This document shows, piece by piece, positions 27,409 to 36,310 of a stretch of 64,000 nucleotides of DNA. Source of the stretch: Bifidobacterium sp. B4142 (GTDB lineage: Bacteria; Actinomycetota; Actinomycetes; Actinomycetales; Bifidobacteriaceae); assembly GCF_026537325.1 (NCBI RefSeq), contig NZ_JAFNMJ010000002.1, positions 326,685-390,684 on the forward strand. The letters run 5' to 3'. The notes under the pieces were generated by a model. It was not told the DNA's origin and searched no databases. It worked only from the letters and a program-made list of their open reading frames with translations. A program made the translations under genes and the position numbers. Position 1 is the stretch's first letter, and every line of letters begins with the position of its first letter.

Positions 27409-27780
27409 TCATAAGACGGCGACGCGCACCGAGGATCCGAAGGGCATCAGGGCCAGGCGGGCCATCTTGAAGGCCTGCAGGCCGAAGGGTATGCCCACCA
27501 CGGTCAGCATGGTGACCAGCCCGGCCGCCAGATAGGCCAAAGCCAGCCACCAGCCTCCCAGGATGATCCAGAGCAGGTTGGCCAGCCAGGATCCCAGTCC
27601 GCCGCCGTAGATGACCTGTCGGCCAAAGGGGGTCAGGGTCAGTCTGGCCATCTTGAAGGCCTGGATGCCCAGGGGAATGCCCACTACGGTCAGGCAGAGC
27701 ACGATGCCCACCATGGTCCAGGCCAGTGCGATGGCCAGTCCTCCCAGCACTAGCCAGCAGATGTTGCCGATCAGGCGCAT
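27409..27780 (-). CDS. YccF-family membrane protein with two repeated halves
   Basis: Small integral membrane protein, 123 residues, with about four hydrophobic segments. It carries an internal duplication: LTVVGIPLGIQAFKMARL and LTVVGIPFGLQAFKMARL, each followed by a T/AL-PFG motif. This is the mark of the YccF family, of unknown function. The ATG at 27780 lies inside the end of the TetR gene (10-base overlap), so it is probably translated by coupling with the regulator. No enzymatic motif. Confidence 0.85.
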   Translation of the reverse strand: MRLIGNICWLVLGGLAIALAWTMVGIVLCLTVVGIPLGIQAFKMARLTLTPFGRQVIYGGGLGSWLANLLWIILGGWWLALAYLAAGLVTMLTVVGIPFGLQAFKMARLALMPFGSSVRVAVL

Positions 27781-28478
27781 GTCGGTCCTTCCGTCAGGGT
27801 GGCGGTGACGGCCTTGGCACAGGCGGTCACTTTCTCGATGATGCAAGTCAGTCGTTTCTCCCGCTGCTCGGGCGCAAGCTCCTGGTCCAGGGCATCAATC
27901 AGTCGCATGCCGGATTGAACGATCCCTCGCGTCACCTCCACGCCCATGGCCGGGTCTGTTGGGCGCAGGGCTGTCCACGCCTGGATCAGCGGCTGGTTGA
28001 CCTGCCGGTGGAAGTCCAGCAGGGCTTGGATCTGCCGGTCTGTGGACCGATCGCTCTTAGGATCAGGCTCTTGGGGATTCGAGGGGCTCCCGTAGATCAG
28101 GGCCTGGCGTAACTGCTCGTCGTGCTGCTCGGCGTAGAGGTTCATCAGCCAGCCGTGTCCGTGCAGCCCGGCCTGTTCAAGATTGGTGCGGGTCCAGACC
28201 TCGACCGTCCGGCGTGGGTCGTCCGTCTGACCCAGGGCCAGGTCCAGGGCCTGGCCCCAGTCAGGCAGGTGCCGTTCCATGACCATGTCGCAGAGCTGGT
28301 CGGCATCCCTTGCGTAGCGGTAGAGGGAGTTCCGTGCCAGATTGGCACGTCGGGCCACCTCGGCCATGGTCAGTTGGCTTCGTCCGCCGGTGCGCAGGAT
28401 GGCTTCGGCGGCGGCGATGATCTGGTCCAGGGTTTTGGCGCGGTGTTCCTGGAGTGTGGATTCGCGAATCCTGGGCAT
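27771..28478 (-). CDS. TetR/AcrR-family regulator
   Basis: Transcription factor of 235 residues. The N-terminal helix-turn-helix is in LDQIIAAAEAILRTGGRSQLTMAEVARRANLARNSLYRYARDADQL. The remaining residues form a ligand-binding and dimer region of low conservation. The start at 28478 has GAGGAGG five bases upstream; the open frame runs further 5' but into the promoter. It is divergent from a 14-helix MFS exporter, the classic layout of a repressor and its drug pump, and a palindrome lies on that promoter. Confidence 0.87.
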   Translation of the reverse strand: MPRIRESTLQEHRAKTLDQIIAAAEAILRTGGRSQLTMAEVARRANLARNSLYRYARDADQLCDMVMERHLPDWGQALDLALGQTDDPRRTVEVWTRTNLEQAGLHGHGWLMNLYAEQHDEQLRQALIYGSPSNPQEPDPKSDRSTDRQIQALLDFHRQVNQPLIQAWTALRPTDPAMGVEVTRGIVQSGMRLIDALDQELAPEQREKRLTCIIEKVTACAKAVTATLTEGPTCA

Positions 28479-28619
28479 GGTCCTCCTCGGTCCGGCCTGC
28501 TGGGCGCAGCGATCGTGAATCGGGCTGGGCCGGTCATGGGGCATATGATATGGCCTATTTGCAGTAGAGCCAAGTTGCCAGGACCGGTTCAGCGTGCGGC
28601 TTGTCCGCGCTGAGAGAAC

Positions 28620-28656
28620 TTGCCAGACAGGTTTTCGCGACGTATAGTCGCAAAAA
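28620..28656 (+). promoter_or_regulatory. MFS-exporter promoter with overlapping palindromic operator
   Basis: A -35 TTGCCA (28620-28625) and -10 TATAGT (28643-28648) are spaced 17 bases. A palindrome with arms TTTTCGCGAC (28632-28641) and GTCGCAAAAA (28647-28656), matching at 9 of 10 positions around a 5-base centre, covers the -10. Binding there by the divergent TetR protein would block transcription. Confidence 0.75.
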
Positions 28657-28684
28657 ATCGCAGACCAGGGTGAGGGGAGATCTG

Positions 28685-30379
28685 ATGACCGGATCGGCCA
28701 GTATGGACTTGAAGAAGGGTAGCCAGAAGAACCGTCAGGAGTCTCAGGAGGCGGCACCGCCCTGGCGCGCCCTATGGGTGTTGGCTCTGGGTCTGGCCAT
28801 GATCGTGCTGGATTCGTCCATCGTCAACGTCTCCATACCTTCCATCATCGCTGCCATCCATATCAACCTGGCTCAAGCCCAGTGGGTGACCGCCCTCTAC
28901 AGCATCGTCCTGGCGGCCCTGCTCCTGCCTTCCGGTCGGCTGGGAGACATGATCGGACGCAAGCGGATCCTGCAGGTGGGCACGGTCATCTTTGTACTGG
29001 GTTCCGTCTTTGCCGCATCGGCCTCCTCCGGCACACTGCTGCTTTTGGCCAGGTTTGTTCAAGGAATCGGCGGCTCCCTGGTTATGCCTTCCACCCTCTC
29101 TACCGTGTCCGCCACCTTCCGGGGTCGGCACCGGGCCACTGCATTCGGCATCTGGGGGGCCGTCATGTCATCCGCAGCGGCGGTCGGCCCCTTCCTGGGC
29201 GGGGTCTTCACCAGCACCATCGGATGGCGGTGGATCTTCCTGGTCAATCTGCCCCTGGGACTGATCGTCTTCCTGGCCAGCGCAGTCTTTGTGCCCGAGA
29301 CCAAGTCAGCACCCAGGCAGGTCGGCGACCGGTGGGGGATGCTTGCCGACTGGAAGGGTATACTCCTTTCGGCCCTGGGGTCGGCCCTAGTGGTCTTTGC
29401 GCTGATCGAGGGGCAGACCTACGGCTGGTGGCGTCCCCGCGCCGCACTTGAGCTGGGCCCACTGCACTGGTCTGCATCGGCGCCCTTGTCGCCGGTTCCA
29501 GTCAGTCTGCTCCTGGGGCTGTCCCTGCTGGCCGCCTTTGCACTGACCGAGCTGGCCAGGGCGCGCAGGGGCAAGATGGTCATCCTGGATGTATCCATGT
29601 TCGCCATCGGCACCTTCGGCTGGGGCAACCTCTCGGCCGCCATCGTCAACGCCGGTCAGTTCGCGGTCATGTTCATCCTGCCCCTCTATCTGATCAACGC
29701 CAGAGGCCTGAGTCCATTGGGAGCCGGATCCATCCTGGGTGTCATGGCTCTGGGGTCGGTTGTTTCGGGCGGTCTGGCCCGGGTGGTCTCGGCCCGTCTG
29801 GGAGCCGGCGGCACGGTGCAGACGGGCCTGCTGATGGAGATCGTCGGCGTGGCCCTTTCCATTCTGCTCATGCGTGGGTCGGTACCTGTCTGGCCCATGA
29901 CCCTGACCCTGATTATTTACGGTGCCGGCCTGGGCTTTGCCTCGGCACAGCTGACCAGCCTGGTGCTGTCCGGTGTTCCGGTGGCACAATCCGGCCAGGC
30001 TTCGGCCACACAGTCCACCATCCGTCAGTGGGGGACCGCCTTGGGTGCCGCAGTCTCTGGTTCCGCCCTCTCCCTGGCTCTGAGCCTGGTGCTGCCGAGG
30101 CATCTGACGGCCCTCAAGGGTATCTCGGCGCAAATGGCTGATGGTCTGGTCAGATCGGTTCAGTCTTCTGCCGGAAACGCCATTGTCGGCATGCGGGCTC
30201 AGGGTACCCGGGGCCGACTGGGAGCTTTGGGCCCCCAGGTGACCAATGCCTTGACCGAGGGATTCACCCAAGGCGCCCAGTGGGCCATGGGCTTCGCGGT
30301 CCTGCTGCTTCTTCTGGGACTGGTCGCCTCGGTGCTGGTGCGTCGTGCCGCCCGCAAGGCTGGCGCCGATAAGATCTGA
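28685..30379 (+). CDS. MFS multidrug-type exporter, 14 helices (EmrB/QacA)
   Basis: Drug:H+ antiporter-2 type transporter, 564 residues, 14 predicted helices. Landmarks are LDSSIVNVSIPSI in helix 1 (motif D1), GRLGDMIGRKRI in loop 2-3 (motif A), GIGGSLVMPSTLS (motif B-like) and the motif C-like stretch WGAVMSSAAAVGPFLGGVF in helix 5. Export of toxic compounds, possibly dyes or antiseptics, is inferred. Start ATG 28685 has GAGGGGAGA upstream; earlier in-frame ATGs fall in the promoter. Regulated by the divergent TetR. Confidence 0.86.
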   Translation: MTGSASMDLKKGSQKNRQESQEAAPPWRALWVLALGLAMIVLDSSIVNVSIPSIIAAIHINLAQAQWVTALYSIVLAALLLPSGRLGDMIGRKRILQVGTVIFVLGSVFAASASSGTLLLLARFVQGIGGSLVMPSTLSTVSATFRGRHRATAFGIWGAVMSSAAAVGPFLGGVFTSTIGWRWIFLVNLPLGLIVFLASAVFVPETKSAPRQVGDRWGMLADWKGILLSALGSALVVFALIEGQTYGWWRPRAALELGPLHWSASAPLSPVPVSLLLGLSLLAAFALTELARARRGKMVILDVSMFAIGTFGWGNLSAAIVNAGQFAVMFILPLYLINARGLSPLGAGSILGVMALGSVVSGGLARVVSARLGAGGTVQTGLLMEIVGVALSILLMRGSVPVWPMTLTLIIYGAGLGFASAQLTSLVLSGVPVAQSGQASATQSTIRQWGTALGAAVSGSALSLALSLVLPRHLTALKGISAQMADGLVRSVQSSAGNAIVGMRAQGTRGRLGALGPQVTNALTEGFTQGAQWAMGFAVLLLLLGLVASVLVRRAARKAGADKI

Positions 30380-30462
30380 GGCATTCGTGACCCCGCCTTC
30401 TTCGGGTTCGGCACCGCATGGGGTTGTCTGCCCGTCGGCCGGCCTTGGCACGGTTTAGAATC

Positions 30463-32142
30463 ATGGATATGGGCATACAAGAGGAACAGCCGCGGCGGGA
30501 TGGCGATCTGCTGGTGGCTCTGGCTCAGATCGACACCTGTGTGGGCGATCTTGACGGCAACGCTGACATTATTATGGACTACTCCCGAAAGGCGGCTGGG
30601 CAGGGGGCGACCCTGGTGGTCTTTCCCGAGATGAGCCTGACCGGTTACCCGATCGAGGACCTGGCATTCCGCGCCAGCTTCCGTCGGGCCGCCTGGTCTC
30701 GGGCCGATCGTCTGGCCAGGCAGCTGGAGGAGCAGGGTCTGGGCAATCTGTATGTGATTGTGGGGACCGTGGGCACCGATACGGATCAGGACCGGCCCCG
30801 CAACCGGCTGGTGGTCCTGCACCAGGGTCGGGTCGAGGCCGGCTACGACAAGCACTTCCTGCCCAACTACGGGGTCTTTGACGAGTACAGGATTTTCACC
30901 CCGGGGGATAGGACCGTGGTCCTGGAGGTGCAAGGGCACCGGATAGGGTTGGCCATCTGCGAGGACATCTGGCAGGAGGGCGATCCCATCAGCGACTTGG
31001 CTGGACGGGACATCGACCTCTTGGTGACCATCAATGGCTCACCCTTCGAGGAGGGCAAGGGGCATGTCCGCTACGAGCTGGCGACTCGCCGGGCCAAACA
31101 GGTCGGCGCGCCTTTGCTCTACCTGAACCAGGTAGGCGGGCAGGACGATCTGGTCTTTGACGGCGGCAGTTTCGTGGTGGATCAGGATGGCACCCTGCTG
31201 GAGCGCTCGCCCAGATTCGTTCAGGATCTGTCCATCTGGACCCTGCCTGCATCAGGGGAGCGCCCCCTGCCCAGCAAGTCCTGCATGGCCGAAGAGATGC
31301 CTGGGGACGAGGAGGTCTATCGGGCCTGTGTGCTGGGTCTAAAAGATTATATGGCCAAGAATCACTTCACGGGTGTCTGCCTGGGTCTGTCGGGCGGGAT
31401 CGACTCGGCCCTGGTGGCCACCATAGCCGCCGATGCCTGTGGAGGGGAGCATGTGCGCGGCATCTCCATGCCTAGCCGTTACTCCTCGGAAGGCTCTCGG
31501 GATGATGCCGCCGACCTGGCCCAGCGTCTGGGTGTGCGTTACGTGGTTCAAGCTATAGGCCCGGAATTCGATGCCTTCCAAGGGCAGTTGCACCTGGAAG
31601 GTGTTGCTGAAGAGAACCTCCAGGCCCGGATACGCGGCGTCATCGTCATGGCTTACGCCAATGCCGAGGGGCTTCTGGCCCTAGCCACGGGCAACAAATC
31701 CGAGCTGGCCTGCGGTTACTCAACTATCTATGGCGATGCAGTCGGCGGCTATGCGCCCATCAAGGATCTGCTCAAGACCCGGGTCTGGCAGCTGGCCTGC
31801 TGGCGTAACGCCCAGGCTCAGGCAAGGGGCGAACGTGAGCCCATCCCGGTCAATTCCATCGTCAAGCCGCCTTCGGCCGAGCTGCGACAAGGGCAGAAGG
31901 ACTCTGATTCCCTGCCTGACTACAGCCTGCTCGATAAGGTCCTTGAGGCATACATCGAGCATGCCCACGGTCGGGCTGATCTTCTGGCCGATGGTTTCGA
32001 TCCTGACACGGTCGACACGGTCATGCGGCTGGTGGATCGAGCCGAGTGGAAGCGGCGCCAGTATCCGCTGGGACCCAAGGTCACCTCCCTGGCCTTCGGT
32101 CGTGATCGTCGGCTACCCGTCACCAACGCCTTCAGGGAGTGA
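30463..32142 (+). CDS. nadE: Glutamine-dependent NAD+ synthetase
   Basis: Two-domain enzyme of 559 residues that makes NAD+ from deamido-NAD+ with glutamine as the nitrogen donor. The N-terminal nitrilase-type glutaminase has the triad Glu56, Lys130, Cys166 (FPEMSLTGYP, YDKHFLPNYG, AICEDIWQ). The C-terminal synthetase has the pyrophosphatase P-loop LSGGIDSALVA and later TGNKSELACGYSTIYGD. No ribosome site precedes the ATGs at 30463 or 30469, and TAGAAT (30456-30461) lies just upstream. Start at 30469 might be leaderless. Length is normal. Confidence 0.94.
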   Translation: MDMGIQEEQPRRDGDLLVALAQIDTCVGDLDGNADIIMDYSRKAAGQGATLVVFPEMSLTGYPIEDLAFRASFRRAAWSRADRLARQLEEQGLGNLYVIVGTVGTDTDQDRPRNRLVVLHQGRVEAGYDKHFLPNYGVFDEYRIFTPGDRTVVLEVQGHRIGLAICEDIWQEGDPISDLAGRDIDLLVTINGSPFEEGKGHVRYELATRRAKQVGAPLLYLNQVGGQDDLVFDGGSFVVDQDGTLLERSPRFVQDLSIWTLPASGERPLPSKSCMAEEMPGDEEVYRACVLGLKDYMAKNHFTGVCLGLSGGIDSALVATIAADACGGEHVRGISMPSRYSSEGSRDDAADLAQRLGVRYVVQAIGPEFDAFQGQLHLEGVAEENLQARIRGVIVMAYANAEGLLALATGNKSELACGYSTIYGDAVGGYAPIKDLLKTRVWQLACWRNAQAQARGEREPIPVNSIVKPPSAELRQGQKDSDSLPDYSLLDKVLEAYIEHAHGRADLLADGFDPDTVDTVMRLVDRAEWKRRQYPLGPKVTSLAFGRDRRLPVTNAFRE

Positions 32143-32147
32143 TCGCC

Positions 32148-32384
32148 ATGGGTTCCGAACAGGAGAGGACGGCCTGGTACTTCAACACCGTCACCGGCAT
32201 ACCCGAGCAGGGCAAGCTGTCTCCCCAGGACAGGCGGATGGGCCCTTACAGCAGCAGGCAGGAGGCTCTCGATGCCTGGAAGATCGCCAAGCGCCGGAAC
32301 AAGGAATGGGATGAGGAGGACCGTCGTTGGCGGCAGGCCTGGGAGGGAGAACCTGAGCAGGGACAGTCATCAGCTGACAGATGA
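32148..32384 (+). CDS. Small conserved actinobacterial protein, SPOR-like
   Basis: A 78-residue acidic and basic-rich protein with the pattern WYFNTVTGIPEQGK, then RMGPYSSRQEALDAWKIAKRRN. Short proteins of this pattern occur across Actinobacteria, often labelled SPOR-domain; their role is unknown. The ATG at 32148 sits five bases after the nadE stop; an ATC/ATG overlap start at 32139 in the same frame is less likely. It is probably co-transcribed with nadE. Confidence 0.7.
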   Translation: MGSEQERTAWYFNTVTGIPEQGKLSPQDRRMGPYSSRQEALDAWKIAKRRNKEWDEEDRRWRQAWEGEPEQGQSSADR

Positions 32385-32515
32385 AGCTCCTGCTGGATCG
32401 GCAGCCTGCCTTGGCGACCAGTTGGCTGTGCAATCTGAACGGATGGGGACTCAAGCCGTGTGCCGGGCGAGTTTGCTAGATGTGGGCGTGGCGGCCATTG
32501 CGAGTCCGCCCTCAG

Positions 32516-32570
32516 TGTGATATAGCTCACGTCGCGATTCGGTTTCCCCTGGTATTGCGCCCCCTATACT
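32516..32570 (+). promoter_or_regulatory. pflB promoter with TGTGA-N6-TCAC box
   Basis: TGTGA (32516-32520), six bases, then TCACG (32527-32531) has the layout of a CRP/FNR-family or other dyad operator. A -10 TATACT (32565-32570) lies 16-17 bases from a weak -35 near GTTTCC (32542-32547). The site would end 10 bases before that -35, a fit for activation or repression. A similar box precedes gldA. Confidence 0.55.
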
Positions 32571-32626
32571 TGAAAGTGACAGTGGTGTGAGGAAGCGCCA
32601 TTGACCATATCAACAAGGAGTTGACT

Positions 32627-35002
32627 ATGACAGCAGTTGAGACCAACACCGTCTCTCCCGTAGAGCTGCAAGCCAAGGCTTGGAAGGGCTTCAAGGGCGA
32701 GGACTGGAAGAAAGACATCGACGTTCGCGACTTCATTCAAAAGAACTACACGCCGTACACCGGTGACGAATCCTTCCTGGCACCGGCCACGGAGAAGACC
32801 AAGTTCCTGTGGAATTACCTGGACGATAACTTCCTTGCCGTGGAGCGCAAGCAGCGCGTCTACGACGTGGACACCCACACTCCGGCGGGCATTGACGCCT
32901 TCCCGGCCGGATACATCGACGGCAAGCCTGCCGGCGAGACTCAAGACGACGTGATTGTCGGCATGCAGACCGACGTTCCCTGCAAGCGTGCGATGATGCC
33001 CTACGGCGGCTGGCGCATGGTTGAGCAGGCCCTCAAGGAGGCCGGCAAGGAGCCCGACCCCGAGGTCAAGAAGATCTTCACCCGGTATCGCAAGACCCAC
33101 AACGATGGCGTCTTCGACGTCTACACCAAGAGGATCAAGCTGGCCCGCCACAACAAGATTCTGACCGGTCTGCCCGATGCTTACGGCCGCGGCCGTATCA
33201 TTGGCGACTACCGTCGTGTGGCCCTCTACGGCATTGACGAGCTGATTGCCCGCAAGAAGGCCGACAAGGATTCGATTCCTTACCGCAACGACTTCACCGA
33301 GGAAGAGATCGAGCACTGGATCCGCTTCCGCGAGGAGCACGCAGAGCAGATCAAGGCTCTGAAGCAGCTGCTGACCCTGGGCAAGGAGTACGGCCTGGAT
33401 CTGAGCCGTCCTGCCATGAACGCCAAGGAAGCTGTCCAGTGGACCTACATGGCCTACCTGGCCTCGGTCAAGAGCCAGGACGGCGCCGCCATGTCCATCG
33501 GCCGTCTGTCCGCCTTCTTCGACGTCTACTTTGAGCGTGATCTGGCTGCTGGTCTGATCGACGAGACCGATGCCCAGGAGATCATCGACAACATCGTGAT
33601 GAAGCTGCGCATCGTGCGCTTCCTGCGGACCAAGGACTACGACAACATCTTCTCCGGCGACCCCTACTGGGCCACCTGGTCCGACGCTGGCTTCGGCGAC
33701 GACGGCAGGCCCATGGTCACCAAGACCTCCTTCCGTCTGCTGGCCACCCTGACCCTGGAGCACCTTGGACCCGGCCCTGAGCCCAACATCACCATCTTCT
33801 GGGATCCGAAGCTGCCCGAGGGCTACAAGCGCTTCTGCGCCCGTATCTCCATCGACACCTCCGCCATCCAGTACGAGTCCGACAAGGACATTCGTGCCCA
33901 CTGGGGCGATGACGCTGCCATCGCCTGCTGCGTGTCTCCTATGAGGGTCGGCAAGCAGATGCAGTTCTTCGGCGCTCGTGTCAACTCCGCCAAGGCTCTG
34001 CTCTATGCCATGAACGGCGGCCGTGACGAGATGACCGGCATGCAGGTCATCGACAAGGACGTAATCAAGCCTGTCACCCCCAAGGAAGACGGATCTCTGG
34101 ACTTCCAGGAGGTCAAGGACAACTACGAGAAGGCCCTGGAGTGGCTGAGCGAGACCTACGTCGAGGCCCTGAACATCATCCACTACATGCACGATAAGTA
34201 CGACTACGAGTCCATTGAGATGGCCCTGCACGACAAGGAGGTCTACCGCACCCTGGGTTGCGGCATGTCCGGCCTGTCCATCGCTGCTGACTCCCTGTCG
34301 GCTATCAAGTACGCCAAGGTCTACCCGATCTACAACAAGGATGCCAAGGGCACTCCTGAGTATGTCGAGGGCGCTGACGACGACCTGATCGTCAACTACA
34401 AGACTGTTGGCGAGTTCCCGATCTACGGCAACGATGATGATCGCGCCGACGACCTGGCCAAGTGGACTGTGTCCACCGTTATGGGCCAGATCAAGCGCCT
34501 GCCCGTCTACCGTGGCGCTGTGCCGACCCAGTCCATCCTGACCATCACCTCCAACGTGGAGTATGGCAAGAACACCGGGTCCTTCCCCTCCGGCCACAAG
34601 AAGGGCACCCCGTATGCTCCCGGCGCCAACCCCGAGAACGGCATGGATTCGCACGGCATGCTGCCCTCCATGTTCTCCGTTGGCAAGATCGACTACGACG
34701 ACGCCCTGGACGGCATCTCGCTGACCAACACGATCACCCCTGACGGCCTGGGCCGCGACGAGGATGAGCGCATCAACAACCTGGTGGGCATCCTGGACGC
34801 CGGCAACGGCCACGGGCTCTACCACGCCAACATCAACGTCCTGCGCAAGGAGCAGCTGGAGGATGCCGTCGAGCACCCCGAGAAGTACCCGCACCTGACT
34901 GTGCGCGTCTCGGGCTATGCCGTCAACTTCGTCAAGCTGACCCGCGAGCAGCAGCTCGACGTGATCTCCCGCACCTTCCACCAGGGCGCGGTGACCGACT
35001 GA
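32627..35002 (+). CDS. pflB: Formate acetyltransferase (pyruvate formate-lyase)
   Basis: Glycyl-radical enzyme, 791 residues, converting pyruvate and CoA to acetyl-CoA and formate under anoxic conditions. The adjacent catalytic cysteines are Cys434 and Cys435 (IACCVSP), and the radical Gly763 sits in RVSGYAV near the C-terminus. Both match the family. ATG at 32627 has AAGGAG six bases upstream. It is followed by a terminator and then its activating enzyme. Codon use looks highly biased, as expected of an abundant protein. In bifidobacteria it feeds acetate/ethanol formation beside the phosphoketolase pathway. Confidence 0.97.
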   Translation: MTAVETNTVSPVELQAKAWKGFKGEDWKKDIDVRDFIQKNYTPYTGDESFLAPATEKTKFLWNYLDDNFLAVERKQRVYDVDTHTPAGIDAFPAGYIDGKPAGETQDDVIVGMQTDVPCKRAMMPYGGWRMVEQALKEAGKEPDPEVKKIFTRYRKTHNDGVFDVYTKRIKLARHNKILTGLPDAYGRGRIIGDYRRVALYGIDELIARKKADKDSIPYRNDFTEEEIEHWIRFREEHAEQIKALKQLLTLGKEYGLDLSRPAMNAKEAVQWTYMAYLASVKSQDGAAMSIGRLSAFFDVYFERDLAAGLIDETDAQEIIDNIVMKLRIVRFLRTKDYDNIFSGDPYWATWSDAGFGDDGRPMVTKTSFRLLATLTLEHLGPGPEPNITIFWDPKLPEGYKRFCARISIDTSAIQYESDKDIRAHWGDDAAIACCVSPMRVGKQMQFFGARVNSAKALLYAMNGGRDEMTGMQVIDKDVIKPVTPKEDGSLDFQEVKDNYEKALEWLSETYVEALNIIHYMHDKYDYESIEMALHDKEVYRTLGCGMSGLSIAADSLSAIKYAKVYPIYNKDAKGTPEYVEGADDDLIVNYKTVGEFPIYGNDDDRADDLAKWTVSTVMGQIKRLPVYRGAVPTQSILTITSNVEYGKNTGSFPSGHKKGTPYAPGANPENGMDSHGMLPSMFSVGKIDYDDALDGISLTNTITPDGLGRDEDERINNLVGILDAGNGHGLYHANINVLRKEQLEDAVEHPEKYPHLTVRVSGYAVNFVKLTREQQLDVISRTFHQGAVTD

Positions 35003-35046
35003 TCGCACTTGTGCGATAGTCAACCGTTGATGAGACGGTGAATCAT

Positions 35047-35079
35047 GGGGCGGGGCGCACCAAGGCCCCGCCCCCTTTT
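35047..35079 (+). terminator. Terminator between pflB and pflA
   Basis: GGGGCGGGGC (35047-35056) pairs perfectly with GCCCCGCCCC (35065-35074) over an 8-base loop and is followed by CTTTTC and later GTCTTTTTC. It should give less pflA than pflB transcript. Another dyad, ATCGCAC-TT-GTGCGAT (35002-35017), lies right at the pflB stop. Confidence 0.8.
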
Positions 35080-35100
35080 CGTCTTTTTCAGGAGGATCCG

Positions 35101-35982
35101 ATGACGGAGACCACCACCTTCCGTACCACACAGCCGCACATGCTGAAGGAATCCAAGGTCTACCAGAGCCAGACCCTGATGGGCGGCCTTTCGGGGTTCG
35201 AATCGCCCATAGGGCTGGATCGCCACGACCGAATGAATGCCCTGCGCACGGGTGACATTGGTTTTGTTCACTCCTGGGACATCAACACCTCAGTGGACGG
35301 GCCGGGCACAAGGATGACCGTCTTCATGAGCGGATGCCCCCTGCGTTGCCAGTACTGCCAGAATCCGGACACTTGGAAGATGCGGGATGGCCAGCCCGTA
35401 TACCTGCAGGCCATGATCGATAAGGTGGCCCGCTACCAGGATCTTTTCAAGAGCACGGGCGGAGGAATCACCTTCAGTGGCGGCGAATCCATGATGCAGG
35501 CCGCTTTCGTTTCAAGGGTCTTCAGAGCCGCCAAGGAAATGGGCGTCCACACCTGCCTGGACACCTCGGGCTTTCTCAACCGCAACTACACCGATGCCAT
35601 GATTGACGACATCGACCTGTGCCTGCTGGATGTCAAATCCGGCGATGAGGCCACCTACAAGAAAGTGACCGGCGGCACGCTGGCCCCTACGATCGAATTC
35701 GGCAAGCGCTTGGCTGCTCGTGGCAGCAAGATCTGGGTTCGCTTCGTTTTGGTGCCGGGGCTGACCGACTCAGAGGAGAACGTCGAGAATGTTGCGCGGG
35801 TATGTGAACAGTTCAAGGATGCGATTGAGCACATTGATGTGCTTCCCTTCCATCAGCTTGGACGGCCCAAGTGGCACGAGTTGCGCATTCCCTACCCGCT
35901 CGAGGATGCCAAAGGTCCCTCTGCGGCTCTGAAGGATCGGGCCAAGAAGCAGCTGGAGGCCCACGGCTTCGTGGTCTACTGA
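35101..35982 (+). CDS. pflA: Pyruvate formate-lyase activating enzyme (radical SAM)
   Basis: Radical SAM enzyme of 293 residues that installs the glycyl radical on PflB. The iron-sulfur motif CPLRCQYCQ (CxxxCxxC) is near residue 80. SAM-binding parts GGGITFSGGESMMQ and CLDTSGFL follow. It carries an N-terminal extension of about 50 residues before the GDIGFVHSWD start of the fold, longer than E. coli PflA (about 245 residues). ATG 35101 has AGGAGG eight bases upstream. A terminator follows. Confidence 0.95.
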   Translation: MTETTTFRTTQPHMLKESKVYQSQTLMGGLSGFESPIGLDRHDRMNALRTGDIGFVHSWDINTSVDGPGTRMTVFMSGCPLRCQYCQNPDTWKMRDGQPVYLQAMIDKVARYQDLFKSTGGGITFSGGESMMQAAFVSRVFRAAKEMGVHTCLDTSGFLNRNYTDAMIDDIDLCLLDVKSGDEATYKKVTGGTLAPTIEFGKRLAARGSKIWVRFVLVPGLTDSEENVENVARVCEQFKDAIEHIDVLPFHQLGRPKWHELRIPYPLEDAKGPSAALKDRAKKQLEAHGFVVY

Positions 35983-36020
35983 GCCTCGGGACCCAGTAAG
36001 AACCAGAATAATTGCTTGTG

Positions 36021-36053
36021 ACTCCCCATGGCAGATGTCGTGGGGAGTTTTGT
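36021..36053 (+). terminator. Terminator after pflA
   Basis: ACTCCCCA (36021-36028) pairs with TGGGGAGT (36041-36048), 12-base loop, then TTTTGTTTG. Confidence 0.8.
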
Positions 36054-36110
36054 TTGCCTGGGTGAAGGCCCGCCGGCCAATCAGCGAATGTCAGACTCAC
36101 TGAATGTCCG

Positions 36111-36269
36111 GCACGATGAATGGCTGGCGCGATGAATAGCCGGTTTGGGGAATGGCCGACCCTGTAAATCGATAAATTGTCGACCAGGTCTGCTCAGTAA
36201 ATGATTATCGGTGGGTTGAGGCCATGGACTACGCTTTCAGGCGTGTGTTTTCCGGGCCGATCGGCCCGG
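36111..36269. repeat. Short direct repeats and an 18-base palindrome before rnd
   Basis: The 328 bases between pflA and rnd hold no gene. Besides the terminator they contain near-copies GCACGATGAATGGC (36111-36124) and GCGCGATGAATAGC (36127-36140), and a perfect palindrome CCGGGCCGATCGGCCCGG (36252-36269). The palindrome lies 41 bases before the rnd start and could be an operator or leader hairpin. Confidence 0.5.
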
Positions 36270-36310
36270 TGGCGTGATGGAAGACAAACTACAAAAGAGG
36301 TTGAGCGCAG

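Noticed and set aside
32564-35131. 855-codon minus-strand frame over pflB
   Set aside because: Shadow of the strongly codon-biased pflB gene. It is valine/leucine/glycine-rich with no motifs.
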